Shown here: positions 24,217 through 36,151 of the stretch, in pieces
Layout: each line of letters begins with the position of its first letter
How positions within the stretch are numbered: the first letter of the stretch is position 1
NCBI GenBank assembly: GCA_014871385.1
Contig: CM026427.1
Location: forward strand, 11,594,430 to 11,658,429
DNA: 64,000 nt
Reading direction: 5' to 3'
Origin: Ceratodon purpureus
Lineage: Eukaryota > Streptophyta > Bryopsida > Pseudoditrichales > Ditrichaceae
Translations under genes and position numbers: made by a program
Notes under the pieces: generated by a model
Seen by the model: the letters and a program-made list of their open reading frames with translations, nothing else
Databases searched by the model: none
What the model was told of the DNA's origin: nothing

Positions 24217-24224
24217 CACGTGGC
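24217..24224 (+). promoter_or_regulatory. Second CACGTGGC element
   Basis: CACGTGGC, the same ABRE/G-box core as at 23294-23305, lies about 1.6 kb upstream of the kinase start codon. Two copies in one upstream region raise the chance of bZIP or bHLH control, but this remains inference. Confidence 0.3.
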
Positions 24225-25255
24225 AGAATTAATAAATCCGCCACTGCAGCTGCACATTCGCCCTACGATACCGTTAACTTAGCCCATGGTTCCAACATTC
24301 AACAAGGGTGTTCCCAAATCCCAAAACCAACACAGTAGCAGGGTAGCTGGTTCGGTCAACAACTTAAAAATAAAAATCAAGTTCGTTCACTAAAAAAATA
24401 TTTAGCTAAGGTTTTAAAAAAAACATTTAAAATATAAATATATGATTTAAAATAGTAAAATATAAATAAAATAATTTATCTCCATTGTACGTCAGAATTT
24501 TGTTGTTTATAAATGTTATTTATTTTAGAGTTGTTTTCGGATGACATGATATTATTATGCTAAAATAAAAAATGAAAAATAAGCTAAAAACCAATAGCCG
24601 ATATTTTGTGTTTATGAAATATGTGAAATCCCCATTGAAACCATTTGCAGTTCAGAAAGATCTAAACGGTTTTTGGAGGTAAAAAATATTCCAACACAAT
24701 CCAAAGCGACTTTGCAAATTTCCGAAGACTATTCCAATTTCCAGCATTCCAATTAAACACCTCCAGAAAGGCCCTATTCACACGACCAACGTAGCGTGAA
24801 AACTGGAACTACAGCAAGAGTGAAGTATCATCCCAAGATCACCCCAACTGCAAACGAGGCGAACTGCCAACTGGACCTATATCCACCCACCTGGAATCCG
24901 ACGTGGCCCGTGACTGGACCCCCTGCACCGAATGCACCACTCCCAGACGGAACCCCCAACACTCCTCTAGCCCCCCTCGCACCCCAATTCCCGTCACATT
25001 ACCCCAAACCCACCATCACCCAGATCCCAACCCTTACGTAGATTAACAAAAGCTAGATCTACGTGAGACTAGATAATATGAGGTGACGGAGTTATATACC
25101 CTTCTTCTTCCTGTCTTCCAAGCTAAGTTTGCATCCGCCTCGCACATTGATCACAACGTCGGAGACGAGATCGACATACTACATCCTGCGATGATCGAAC
25201 CGGTGAAGGAAGTGCTGAAGCTGTAACAGATTTTGTTGTGGTTTGAGTGAGGAAA

Positions 25256-25311
25256 GGTGGTAGGTTCGGTAGTTGTTTGGAGAGGTGGTAGCTTCGGTAG
25301 TTGTTTGGAGC
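25256..25311 (+). repeat. 28-bp tandem duplication in presumed leader
   Basis: Two units starting GGTGGTAG-TTCGGTAG and ending TTGTTTGGAG follow each other with one or two differences. They lie about 500 bases before the kinase ATG in GGA-rich DNA. A further short repeat, GGAGTTGA several times, lies at about 25733-25760. Confidence 0.6.
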
Positions 25312-25815
25312 TTGGAGGCGATGGTGGCGATGGGAGTTTTGATGAAGCTCGGAGGCTACGATGGAGAGGGCGAGGTGGAAGGGTGGAGGGTGAAGTGAAG
25401 GTGGAAGAGGTTGGAGGAGAGGAGGAAGGTGGATGCGAAGAGGTTATGTCCGCATCGTTGATTTGAGGTGCGAGGGAGAGAAGGACCATGGGAATTGAAG
25501 ATGGGGGTTCATGATTTCCAGTCTCCGTATGAGAGCGCGAGTTTCCAGTACGACAAGAATGAATTACTGCAGTCAGGTGTCGTCTAGGAAGTGGAGGATG
25601 TGGAGGTGAGGTGGTGGTACAGGAGGAGGAGAAGAGGAGAGAGAGAGATGGAGATGGAGCAGCGTCGGTAGGAGGGTGGGTTTGGGGGATGCACAGATGG
25701 ATTGGTTGAATGTGGTAGCGTGGGGGTGAGTTGAGGAGTTGAGGAGTTGAGGAGTTGAGGAGGGGAAGCATGCGTATTGGTGAGGGGTTGGGGAAGAGAG
25801 AGAGACGGGGACGAG

Positions 25816-28800
25816 ATGAATACAGTGTCTGCAGTGCAGAAGATGCTGGGGAGGACGGGGTCGTTGAAGAAAATGGCGCCCTCGGGGAGGGGGAGCGGCA
25901 ACTACGGCGTCTCGGATCATGTGTGCATGGAGGAGCTTCCGCATCCCGCGAGGAATCTCACGGTCTCGCGTGTTGTCATCATGGTATTCGTTTTCCTCTA
26001 GCATTTTGCGACTGGAAAGCTGTGCATGTTTAGGGTTCGTTTCGGGGCATAAGTTGTGGAAATAAGTAGTTTGAAGCGGATTTTGGTTAAGAGAAGGGTG
26101 CAGCCGGAAGAAATCTTCTCGGGTTTGTGGTGTTTACGTGTTTGAGAATTGGAGATGGCGAGGGTCGGTTAGTTTGGTGGACTTAGGCATTGCAATTGCC
26201 AGTATGAAATGCGCTGGTTGTGTATGTGGCGGTGAGCTGAGAGTTATGGCTCATGCGGACCTTATCACAGCCATACATTGTATCGATCTATGCAGAACGG
26301 GAATGGAGGTGGTTGTTAGTAATGTATGGGCCCTGATGCCATCAAGGGATCGAGTGGGCAGGCGTTGCTGGAACATTACCAGTCGAAGACTGTCCGGTGC
26401 CGTTGTTGCTTGATATGCCCAAATTTAGAAAAATGCGGAACACACCCTTCGGATGCTATTTGAAGGAAAAGTTGATCGTGTCTTTAACTGGAGACTGGAA
26501 GTTACCCTTGAATTTCAGGACTGCATGATTTATGCTGCAGATTTTCGTCACGCATGAGAACTTTGAAATTGCCTAACTTAGCTTCCATATGTTTCGGATT
26601 GTGACATGAGTTGATGCTTTTCCTGAAGCTTCGCTGTTTGGTAACGTAGTTCTTGTGATTGCAGGAAGTGAAAGGTAGTTCATTCTGAGCTGAGTTAAGA
26701 TGAATCATATAGGGAAATGTTGGACGTTCCTCACTGGAAATCGTTTTATGGTAGTCTATGTTGTGAATTAAGAGAGGCATGACGGAGATATCGGACGATG
26801 GTGAATTGGGTGCAGGTTACAGTGGCGGTTCTGGTGGGGGCTTTGACGATCAGCACATGGTATTTTACTCATAGTTACCCAAAAACTGCAGTGGCCAGTT
26901 TATCGGAATCACTGCGACATGAAATACTTGTCAACACGTCGGAGCTTCTTGATGTGATTTTCAAGATGAATACATATAGTTCGGCTGCTCTTCTCAACCT
27001 GATGGACAAGAAGTTTTTTGGCAACGATTTCGGAAACGATTCCATAGAGAGGGTAATGAGCTCTTCTCCTCGACCACAAACCTCATAAATGTTTTTCCAG
27101 CATGTCCCTTGGGGCGTTGTTGGGAAATCAGTGTTGCACAAGTTCTGTGAGCCTGGAATCTTCGTGATGAAATATCTTTTTAGACTTTAGTATTTGGTCG
27201 CATTCTGGCGTTATTGGGTTTTTAGCTCACTAGGAGTTACTGTACTTGTCAAACCTGCAGCTACGTTTCCGTAAACAATATAGATGTAAATGCTCTTATG
27301 GTTTTGCAGGCTCGGTTAGCTGCGTGGTCCATTTTCAAGGCTATGCCAACAATCACAAGCCTGGGTATAACTGCCTTGAACGGTCTAACAGCAGTTTATG
27401 CTCGGGAGGAGATGGAAGGTTACCATGGACACTTTTTAATATCTTCCAACACCACGTCTGAGAATCCCATATATTACAAGGAATTTGTGGATGAAAACAG
27501 TGGTGATCCTACTGCGCCTGCCGTTGTTGAGAAATTGCCAATCTCTTTACACAAGAGGCAGTGGTTTCTGGATGCGATGAAAGTGCCTTATAAAAACACC
27601 TCATGGAATATTGAGCGCAACACTGTTAGTAAGTTCATCCACCGGTCCTGACATGGTACGGTTTTATCAAAGTGATGGAGGTTTACCATTTGCAGAGGAG
27701 ATTCCACACATTAACTTTCTATTATGTGTGTAATGCAGATGGACAAGCTTTTGTGCAATGTGCCGTACCCTTGCAATCCCATCTCACTAAAGAAATTGCA
27801 GTAATCCATTCTGGGCACAGTGCTAATGCGATCAACAACTTCCTTTCCTCTCTTGACTTGAAAGGTGAGAATCTACGCAAGGCTCTTTGATTTCTACTGT
27901 ACTTTCTGTGGAGTATCGTCCTTTGCGAATTCCATTAACAGCTGCGGTACCGAAACTTAAGTGTGAGACCATCCCCTATATTGTATTCTCTACTGAGTTT
28001 GTTTACATGTGAACAAGTGATACTATTTTACGCTTGCAATATATGTACTGAACTATGTAGCAGGGGGAAGGATTTTCATATCGGACCAGCATGGACGGCT
28101 GCTTTTCTCCTCAGATGCTATGGCTTGTGCGCCAAAGAATAAGTCTCAGTGTGAATTAACACCGCTGCAGATCGACTCCCTACTGAACGAAGGAAAGGAT
28201 TTCCTTCACGACAAAGTTGGATTGGCGACCCTTGTCATGCTCCGAACAAACTTTGCTGATGTCAATATTCGAGGCAAGCGATATTCTATTGATAGCTGGC
28301 CTTACGAGTTTCAAGGTGTCAAGCTAGCGGTGGTCATTATGATTCCCCGACACAGTTTCTGGGGGCCTATGGATTATTACACAAGGATTACATGGATCTC
28401 GTTGCCGTTGCTCTCTCTCGGGGTAGTTTTCATCGGATGTAGTCTTATTTACTTGCTTGTTGAGCAAGTCCAAGCAGAGGAGAAGTTCAGAGCAGAGATA
28501 GAGAGGCAATCCGAGGCAAAACGCAGGGCAGAAGCTAGCCGAGATGCCAAGACCAACTTCTTGTCAAGTATGAGGTAAACGTTTGTTTATAAATATCCCA
28601 ATTTATCATGTACTTGATGAATTGCTCTTGTGAAGGCGCTTAGGTCTCAAAGTTTCGTTTATGGATTAGGCTAATGGGCTTTAGTTTCAGAAGTTGACAG
28701 GTTGTACGTGTTCATGAATTTTTTGGTAAGAATCTACTTAATTCTTGACTAGCTAGTTCCTTCTAACTTTTCTGGTGTTTGGGAACAGTCATGAGCTGCG

Positions 28801-31800
28801 GACACCAATGGCCTGCATCATTGGGCTTCTGGACATGCTGTTATCAGAGAAATTAATGGATGAAATTGCCAATAGTGTGCGTCAAATTCATCGTTGTGCC
28901 ACCTCCCTTGTCGCTATCTTGAACTCTGCTCTTGATATCGCAAAGGTATGTAGGTGATTTGTGGACTTTATTACTGCTCTTCATTCCTCTGATACCTCAT
29001 GATTTGCCATGCGTAATGTTGGATGGATATCCCTCCCACGTTTTCTTGCTACCGCGTATCATCTCATACACTGGTGGTTTTATAGCATGTGGAGTATACT
29101 TTGAGGACGACCGTGTAAACTTTCATCGTGAGATTCATGAATTAAACTCCAAGTGCGTTTTTGTGGTCTGTTACGATCGTAATGGTCTTAACGGAGAATG
29201 TTGCAGTGAGCATTATTTTGTGCTGAAGTTAGTCTCCTCAGTAGTTGCCTTGCAAGGTTTATCGTGCTTTCTATATGCATAACTCATGTATTATTGGGTT
29301 TCCCTTCATTTGATAGGTATATTACTAACAGTTTATACCACAGAACTTCTCTATCAGAATATGTTTTTTGACGTTAAGTGTGTTGAATGGCAGGTTGAAT
29401 CTGGAAAACTTGTGCTGGAGATGGCAGAGTTCGATCTCGAGGCAGAGCTAACAGCACTTATTGACGTTTTCTCGGTGCAATGTGATAACAAGGGCCTCTT
29501 CATCTCTCTCCAGCTTGCAGGTTATATTAATTGTGCTATTTGAACTTACATCTTTTACTCGAGTGGTATTTTTTGAATCTGGAACCATTTTCTATAATGT
29601 ATGCAGTGATGAGTGCAACTTTTGTTAGATAGGTTACTTGTGTTCTTAGAGATTACAGTGTGGCCATGCTTTTGTCCTCATACGTGGACAAAATGTGAAT
29701 TCATCAGATGATGTGCCGAAGAACGTGGTAGGTGACTCAGCGCGGGTCATGCAAGTCTTTACAAACCTGATTGGGAACAGCATAAAGTTCACCTCGCAAG
29801 GAAGGATTTCAGTCCGTGCACGGCTTGCAACACTGGAGAACGGTGTAAATCATGTAAATCCTGGTCGAGCGCATCGCCGTAGCTTCAGTTCGTTCTCTCT
29901 TGATATGTTTAATGAGCTTCCAACCAGCGATGAAGTGGTCATATTATTTGAAGTTGATGACACTGGACCAGGGATCGAACCAGGTAGGAATTGACACCAG
30001 TCTCATCTGACGAGTTTGTCCTTGAAACGCTTTCTCTTTACTCTTCTGAGTACGCGATACCCTATTTGACCTCGTTGACAATGCTGTGCATGCAGAGTTG
30101 CGTGAGCGCGTGTTCGAGAACTTTGTTCAGGGCGATGCAAGCACAACTCGCATGTAAGTCACGCTCAGAGCACAGCAATGCATGTACTTTCGTCTCACTT
30201 TTCCAGCAATTCATGCCCTCTCTTTCTATTTACTTGAAGTTACCCTCACGGTTCCTTTCGCTGAATGTACAGGCATGGGGGTACTGGATTAGGATTGGGA
30301 ATCGTCAAGTCGCTTGTACAAATAATGGGGGGCAACATCAAAATCGTTGAGAAGGCAGGTCCCGGGTCTGTATTTCAGTTCACAATCTGTTTCCAGCGGT
30401 CCTTGAAACCCGAAAGGATGCCTTATATGCCACCATCTTCCTTGCAAGGAGCCGAGATAGTCCTAGGAATTCCAAATGCAGACTGCCGTGCTGTTGCTGC
30501 CCACTGGGTTAACACCTGGGGGCTTGTAGTTCACGAAGTTGAGACGTGGGAAGAAATCTTGGTTCACATGAGAGCTCTTAATGGAATTCCAATAGACTAC
30601 AAAGATGGATCCACAGGTTTGATCCAGAGGCACCATGCAGATTCTGTGTCGCCATTACCCACAGGTTTGGACGGAATTGTGAAAACATCTAGGCCTATCA
30701 AGCGATCCAGCCGCTATGACTTTTGGAAAAGTTGGCAGTCTATTGGTGCAAAGGCATTGAGTGGACAACAACGGCAATTGTTAATTATTGACATCAGCCT
30801 CTTACCAACCATTGTAGAGCATGCCAGTCTTGTAGAATACTTGCAACAGTCAGGTTTTTTAACAGGAAACTTAACTGTGGGTCTTGATGCTCTCGGGCTG
30901 GAGAAACTCCACTTGAACGAACGGCAGATGACAGACATTCAGCGAAACGTTCTGATCATCTGGGTAACGGCATCCAACACTCCCGAACCCGTAAAGGCTG
31001 CTCTACGATCTGTTAGAAACTCAATTGCTGTTAGACGGCCATTACATGCAACGCGGTTGAAGGAGCTTCTTCATCAGATAGCAAGTGAAGTGGGAGATTG
31101 CTTGCCAATTATGGATGCTGAGAGACCAAGAATATCGTCCTCAAACGCCTTGGCATATGCCAAGCAGCAAGAGTGGGATGACCCTTACAGATGTGATACT
31201 GAGGTCGCCCTTCCAAGTATTCCTAAGCCAGACATGTCACGGTCGCTTCCAGGGTCAGCCTTTGATAAGTCACCCAGAAACATCTCTACAGCATCTCTTC
31301 TGCTACCTAGTATCCAAAGCCAAGATGCTAGTAGTCCTCCGAGGCCTACTATTCGCCGGAAGAATAGGATGCAGGCCCAAAAAGGTGAATTTCCCAAGAG
31401 AGTCGTCTCAAAACCATTTGAGAAACTTGAAATACTGGTGGCTGAAGACACTCCCCTACTGCGCAAGCTTGCTGTTGTCATGTTACAGAAGCTTGGGGCC
31501 ACTACACATGAGGCTGGGAACGGGCAGGAGGTTTTGGATGCAGTTTTGGACCGAATGAAGAACAAAAAACCGCCTTTCAGCTGTATTCTTATGGATTGCC
31601 AGGTATCATGTTCAACTTCTGGTGTCTGGATAAGAGATGCTCTATGACGTTTCTTCTGTACTGCGGTGTATACAAATTTTATCTATACTTGCTTCTTTGG
31701 TTCGATTTTATTGAGTTTTGAGTTCGAACGCTGATTCCAATGAAATTGTGCTTAATGACAGATGCCTGTTATGGACGGGTATGAAGCTTGTAAGGCAATA

Positions 31801-32082
31801 CGGGACGCTGAACATGAGGGGCACCAAAGGACGTCCATTATTGCCCTCACGGCAAATGCTATGGCTAGTGATGAACAGAAGTGCCTACAGGCAGGAATGG
31901 ATGCTTTTTTGACTAAACCCATAAACCAAGATTATATGATCCAAGTCATCTTACAAACAGTGTATAATCCTGAACTTTCTCAAAGAAGTCCTTCTAATCC
32001 CAGGATACTCAACGGATACTCTACCGATGAATCAAAGAATGGTTTTTCTCACAAACCTGATCTACGGGTTTCTGTGAAATGA
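25816..32082 (+). CDS. CKI1-like hybrid histidine kinase
   Basis: Eleven exons join in phase to 1209 aa: 25816-25983, 26816-27052, 27310-27628, 27739-27864, 28064-28574, 28789-28945, 29394-29520, 29708-29983, 30096-30153, 30273-31602, 31762-32082. The first membrane helix (about 53-73) spans the exon 1/2 junction, which supports that join. An extracytosolic region of about 320 residues without a clear CHASE signature follows, then a second helix (394-416) and a coiled linker. Kinase motifs: H box SHELRTPM with phospho-acceptor His455, N box NLIGNSIKF (568-576), G1 DDTGPG (632-637) and G2 GGTGLGLG (662-669). A degenerate receiver-like stretch follows from about 720. The true receiver has Glu1051/Asp1052, phospho-Asp1101, Thr1133 and Lys1155. 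By family it should autophosphorylate and feed phosphate through HPt proteins to response regulators. The GTGLGLGI pattern and lack of CHASE favour CKI1 over cytokinin receptors. Start alternative: ATG at 26798. Confidence 0.85.
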
Positions 32083-33212
32083 TGGCTTCGACCTCATGGA
32101 CTCAGTTCATGGGTCTTTTTGTATCTAGTGAAGGATATGTGTTTGCTCATCTCATGAAGGACTCAAGTATCGTATCAGCAAGGTTTGGTTGCAGTGGGTT
32201 TTCCACAAGTGATGCTATGTAGCTGTTGAGGAGGCATGCTGTCACCTACTGCTAAAGGTACCGGTTTTCTCAACTGCAATTAGAACATGTTTATCTTTCA
32301 TGAGGCATGTCCTACCTATATTTCTAGTTCATTTTAGTAGGTTTCAGCTTCTGATGGCAAGTACAATGTTTACACATGAACAGATAACTTGGGGCTTAAG
32401 CATTCGCCACTACCTCGAAAACCGCATCCCTTCAAATGGAAGATAGCTAGGAGAACGGTAGGAGATTCAATCGTGAGAACGGTACTACTTCGTGACCTCA
32501 TTTCAATTGCAGTGAACAGTTTTAGCAATATACTACGCACTGGTGGAAGTTTTTTAAGGAGTATTTCTATTATTGAGGTAGAAGATACTCTGTCTGTATC
32601 GGACACTTCAAACCTACTCCTGATGGCCATGGGTTGGTGTCTTCCTCTCTGCTACTACCTGATCAGAACATTGGAGGGTTTTTATGTCCTCATTAGCTCC
32701 TGCTTTCGCAGGAATTTTTTTTATTTTTATTTTTATTTTTTATTTTTTATTTTTTTTTCTGTTAGGATCAATGTAAGTAATGAGCAAACCATCAATACAG
32801 TGTATATTGTATGTTCATCTTATGAAAGTTCCATTGTATTCGTGTATGTTGTGTTGCCTTAGACGGTGGAGCATGGTGTGGTTATCACACTAACTAACTG
32901 GAACAGTAATATAAGATTTTATGAATTTTTGATGGCTAAGAATTTCTGAAAACTTAAGCGTGATTCCTAAAGAAGTACTTCCAAATTCCTACCCTACAAA
33001 GCGTCGTCTTACTTCCTATCCTACAAGTTGGAAGAGAAAGGAACTGTGTCCGAGAGTACTAAGCTGGGCATCGGCTCTCTTTAAATGCGAATTATTACAC
33101 ATGCAGCTGACTTCTTTCGTCTACTGTCATAATAGCATTCTGCTATCTATAAAACAAAGATTAAACCTCACCTTAGGCCACATTATCAAGTCCAAACAGT
33201 GATAATATTCCC
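32083..33212. other. 3' region of the kinase gene and intergenic DNA
   Basis: Probably 3' UTR at first. A 157-codon plus-strand frame at 32389-32862 crosses a T-rich low-complexity tract (about 32718-32759) and has no domain. An 86-codon antisense frame overlaps it. Neither is called. Confidence 0.4.
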
Positions 33213-33413
33213 ATGTGGACACATGACGCATCCTGTATGGAGCAAACTGCACACATTTTCAATGAAATTCAAGAAAAGCTTTTGACTCTGGCGCCGCCGA
33301 ATGCCGACGTTACAGGCGATTCCGACATCAAGCATGGGAAAGTCTGCACTGGAGCAGAAAGGGAGCTAACTAAGGAAAATATCCAGGAGATTTTTTCACT
33401 ACCATGCAGGCAG
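33213..33413 (+). pseudogene. Possible RWP-RK-like exon fragment
   Basis: An ATG at 33213 opens a frame whose last part (ERELTKENIQEIFSLPCRQ) loosely resembles the first helix of RWP-RK DNA-binding domains (E-LT-E-(I/L)--(Y/I)F-LP---A). A CAG followed by GTCCGT at 33413/33414 could be a splice donor in phase 0. I searched the following kilobase by eye for the rest of the motif (LG-C-T-LKK-CR--GI-RWP-RK) and did not find it. The call therefore is a truncated or coincidental fragment. Codon composition is more gene-like than the neighbouring AT-rich DNA. Confidence 0.25.
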
Positions 33414-35877
33414 GTCCGTCTCCGAGTTCTCCGACGAGCTGCAGGCAATTCGATGTTTGTCTGCCACCTCCGACGTTCGCTCCGGACTTGCAGTAAGATC
33501 TTGCAGTAAGACCTGCAGTTTGAGAGTGTGTCTGCGGTAAGAGTAGCTTCGGTTATGGTGAAAGTTGTTTTGACGCGTGCCTTTCGGATGGTTAAGTTGT
33601 GAACCCAACAGTTTTCATTTGCTTGTGAGGGCGGCCAGGAGCACACCCAGGGACCAGCACCGTCTGCAGCGAAATGAGGTGCAAACGAGGGCCGTTTCCT
33701 GGGAATATAAGTGATTCGTTTCAATAGTCTTCACTCAGATTTAAGCTTCCAATCTCAAGGAGATTAGTTGCCTTAGAAGTGATGAGTATTTTTAATCTGA
33801 AGTCAGATTTAGGTCATCACATCTGGATAGCGGAAATATGCAGAGGTCTTCCAGATCCTTTTGAGTTGTAGCATTTTGTGCCATTTCGCGTATATAGTTG
33901 GCCTGATTCTTTTCTAGCCACTTTTTCAAATGACTGCATTCACTTTGTTTGGATTTAAAGCCCTCAACAATAACTTTAAAGTGTCTACTTTGCACAAAAC
34001 TTTTCTTAAGTTGTAGAAAAATAAGTTGAGAATCAATATTAGCAAAAAAAAATGATTTCAATTACATCTTTCCATCACTTTTGTGCAATTTTTACAATTA
34101 GTTAGGCACTTTTTGGGTCCATTTTATTGTACTCCTCCCTACATGCCTTTTTAAATTAAAACACTTTGATTCAAATATTCCAACAAAATTGATTTTTTGA
34201 AGTGAATTTTTTTAATTTCGTTATTCCGAATAATATCAATCTGGTCATATTTTGGTACATAGAAATAAGATATATATGTCCAACATTTGTAAAGTGTTAA
34301 AAACTTGTTATTTTAAGAAACTAATAATGTCTCAAACAACATAGCTCACATAATTCTGGTTATTTTTACAAATGCATTTTCTCAAGTAAACCAATTACAA
34401 TAAAGTTGAAGTAAAGGAGATTAAAATTGGAAGTTTGGTGCATATCCAAATCTTGAAACTTAAAATTATTTGATTGATGCTTCTCATCAAAAAGAATTGC
34501 ATCCTAAGTTGGTCATTCAAGAACTTATTTCTATAGTTACAAATTCTACGTGATATTGAATTTTAGAAATCGGTTGGTTGCTATTAGTAAAGGTCTCTCT
34601 CTCCCACTTTAGGCTCCAAAGCACTAAGAAACTTTAGGGATTGACTAACCATAGAAATATTCAACTATTATTAAAATAACAAAATTTAGAAATTTAATGA
34701 ACTTTCAAAAATTCGTCAATTTGAAAACACATGACAAAGATAGTATTTCCAGTTTTATCTTATAACCATATAGAAAATTTTGAACCATCATCATTCACAA
34801 TTTCTTCTAATACAAAATTTCATATAACCCTAATGCACAAATCCTAAAACAAAAACATCTCATCAAAGTCCTGAACAATCTGTTACTATAACAACACCCC
34901 CAACTCTGGTGATATACCCTCCTTCCGTTAGGCGTTAAATATACACTTCATAATAACGAACTACATACAATAAACCTGAGAATGGTCAAGCTGAATTCAA
35001 AATTTGCAGCCAGCAGCTCACACGACTTAAACGACTTGTGACCTACTCGAATTTCAACACAAATTTGCTGTTGTCCGTGCAGCGTCTAGATTGGATCCAG
35101 CTCCGACTCCAAACAACATCTCTGAAACGAGAGATTCCACCACATTTCCAAAGAAATCTAACACAGATAATCCGAATCGGAAACTACTCCAAAACGCATA
35201 AAAATAAAGTCTTCTACACACCGTCGTATAAAAGCATCAACATCAGCTCTTTCAGAGCTGACTGGCGCTGAAGTCGCTGCGCGTGAAACCGAAGTCCACA
35301 GCTCAGAGCTTGACTAAACTACCCAGCCTCACTGCCTCGAAGGAATGAACACTCATCGCTACACTACGAGGGTCATAAGCACACAGAGTGACGAAGAATC
35401 GCACATCGGTGGCCTACATCCTGCTCAGATACTAAACTAGTATTTGACTTCGAGAAAGTTTGAGCCCACCCGGCAACATACGGTTTGATCATGAAACGAT
35501 ATAGCTGCGTGCTGGCCGGATATAGTTAACTTCTTCCCGACTTACTTCTTTTGACACTTTTGGAAGGTCCGATGCAAGACCTGCCGCCCACATCCCGCCC
35601 TCACATCGAAACCACAAGGGATCGTTGAACAACTTAGCGGATGTGTTCAACGAAGTGCATTTTCACCTTGAGCATCGAGTCTGTATTTTCGGGACCGAGT
35701 AAGGTTGCCGGAAGCCTTGGACCAGGACGTCATCCGCATAACTTCCTTGCATGCCACCGAAGTGCATCCCGGAAGGCCTCAGCACTCAAGAGCTGCTCGA
35801 GGATCACGTCGGGGTGGACACTGGACAATGGACAGGAAGGTGCGAGGTAGCACTTCGACCTTGCTGCTCCCGACGGG
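33414..35877. other. Intergenic region
   Basis: AT-rich DNA between about 33720 and 34980, then of mixed composition toward the germin-like gene. No coding frame, tRNA or clear element recognised. Open frames at 35038-35271 and 35641-35850 have no family features. Confidence 0.4.
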
Positions 35878-35885
35878 TATATAAA
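35878..35885 (+). promoter_or_regulatory. TATA box of germin-like gene
   Basis: TATATAAA in a GC-richer context (GGGTATATAAATGG) lies 267 bases before the germin ATG. With initiation about 30 bases downstream the leader would be about 240 nt. This is the best TATA match in the upstream region. Confidence 0.55.
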
Positions 35886-36151
35886 TGGTTACTCCGGCCT
35901 CAAGTATCATTCACTGCTCTCCAGCGACTGCTATTCGAAGGGTGATGTGAATTGGAGTGCTCGCACGTGATCAGCTGCAGTTCCCAGGAGCCCGAGCTCA
36001 TCAAGCAATACTTGTGACCTGCAAGAATTCATCGACTGTGAACGTCCTGGAATCTTTTGGATTCCAGCAAAGCCTGCGGCCCCCGAGTGGTGATTTCGTG
36101 AAGCATATACTGTCCATTGAAGAACTCTGAACGCAGCTGCAGCTAGCTGCA

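Larger units (their letters stand above)
20613..25815. other. Intergenic region and leader of histidine-kinase gene
   Basis: AT-rich to about 22700, including a TA microsatellite at 20739-20761 and repeated GAGGCC-containing segments between 21990 and 22745. From 22770 the sequence is C-rich, then of mixed composition. From about 25080 it becomes rich in GGA/GTTG repeats and probably is the transcribed leader of the kinase gene; it contains several upstream ATGs. The frames found here are low-complexity, including a 206-codon Pro/Ser-rich minus-strand frame antisense to the leader, and are not called. Confidence 0.4.

Noticed and set aside
25151..25771. 206-codon Pro/Ser/Thr-rich frame on the minus strand
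   Set aside because: It is antisense to the repeat-rich leader of the kinase gene. Its composition (strings of P, S, T) reflects the GGA/GTTG repeats, and it has no domain.
26798..26815. Kinase start at the ATG at 26798
   Set aside because: Joining exon 1 (25816-25983) to 26816 builds one continuous membrane helix and keeps phase, so the upstream start is preferred. The later ATG remains an alternative.
32389..32862. 157-codon frame downstream of the kinase
   Set aside because: It crosses a low-complexity T-rich tract that translates to F/Y runs. It is probably 3' flanking sequence.
33269..33724. 151-codon minus-strand frame
   Set aside because: It is a shadow of the possible RWP-RK-like fragment, with no domain of its own.
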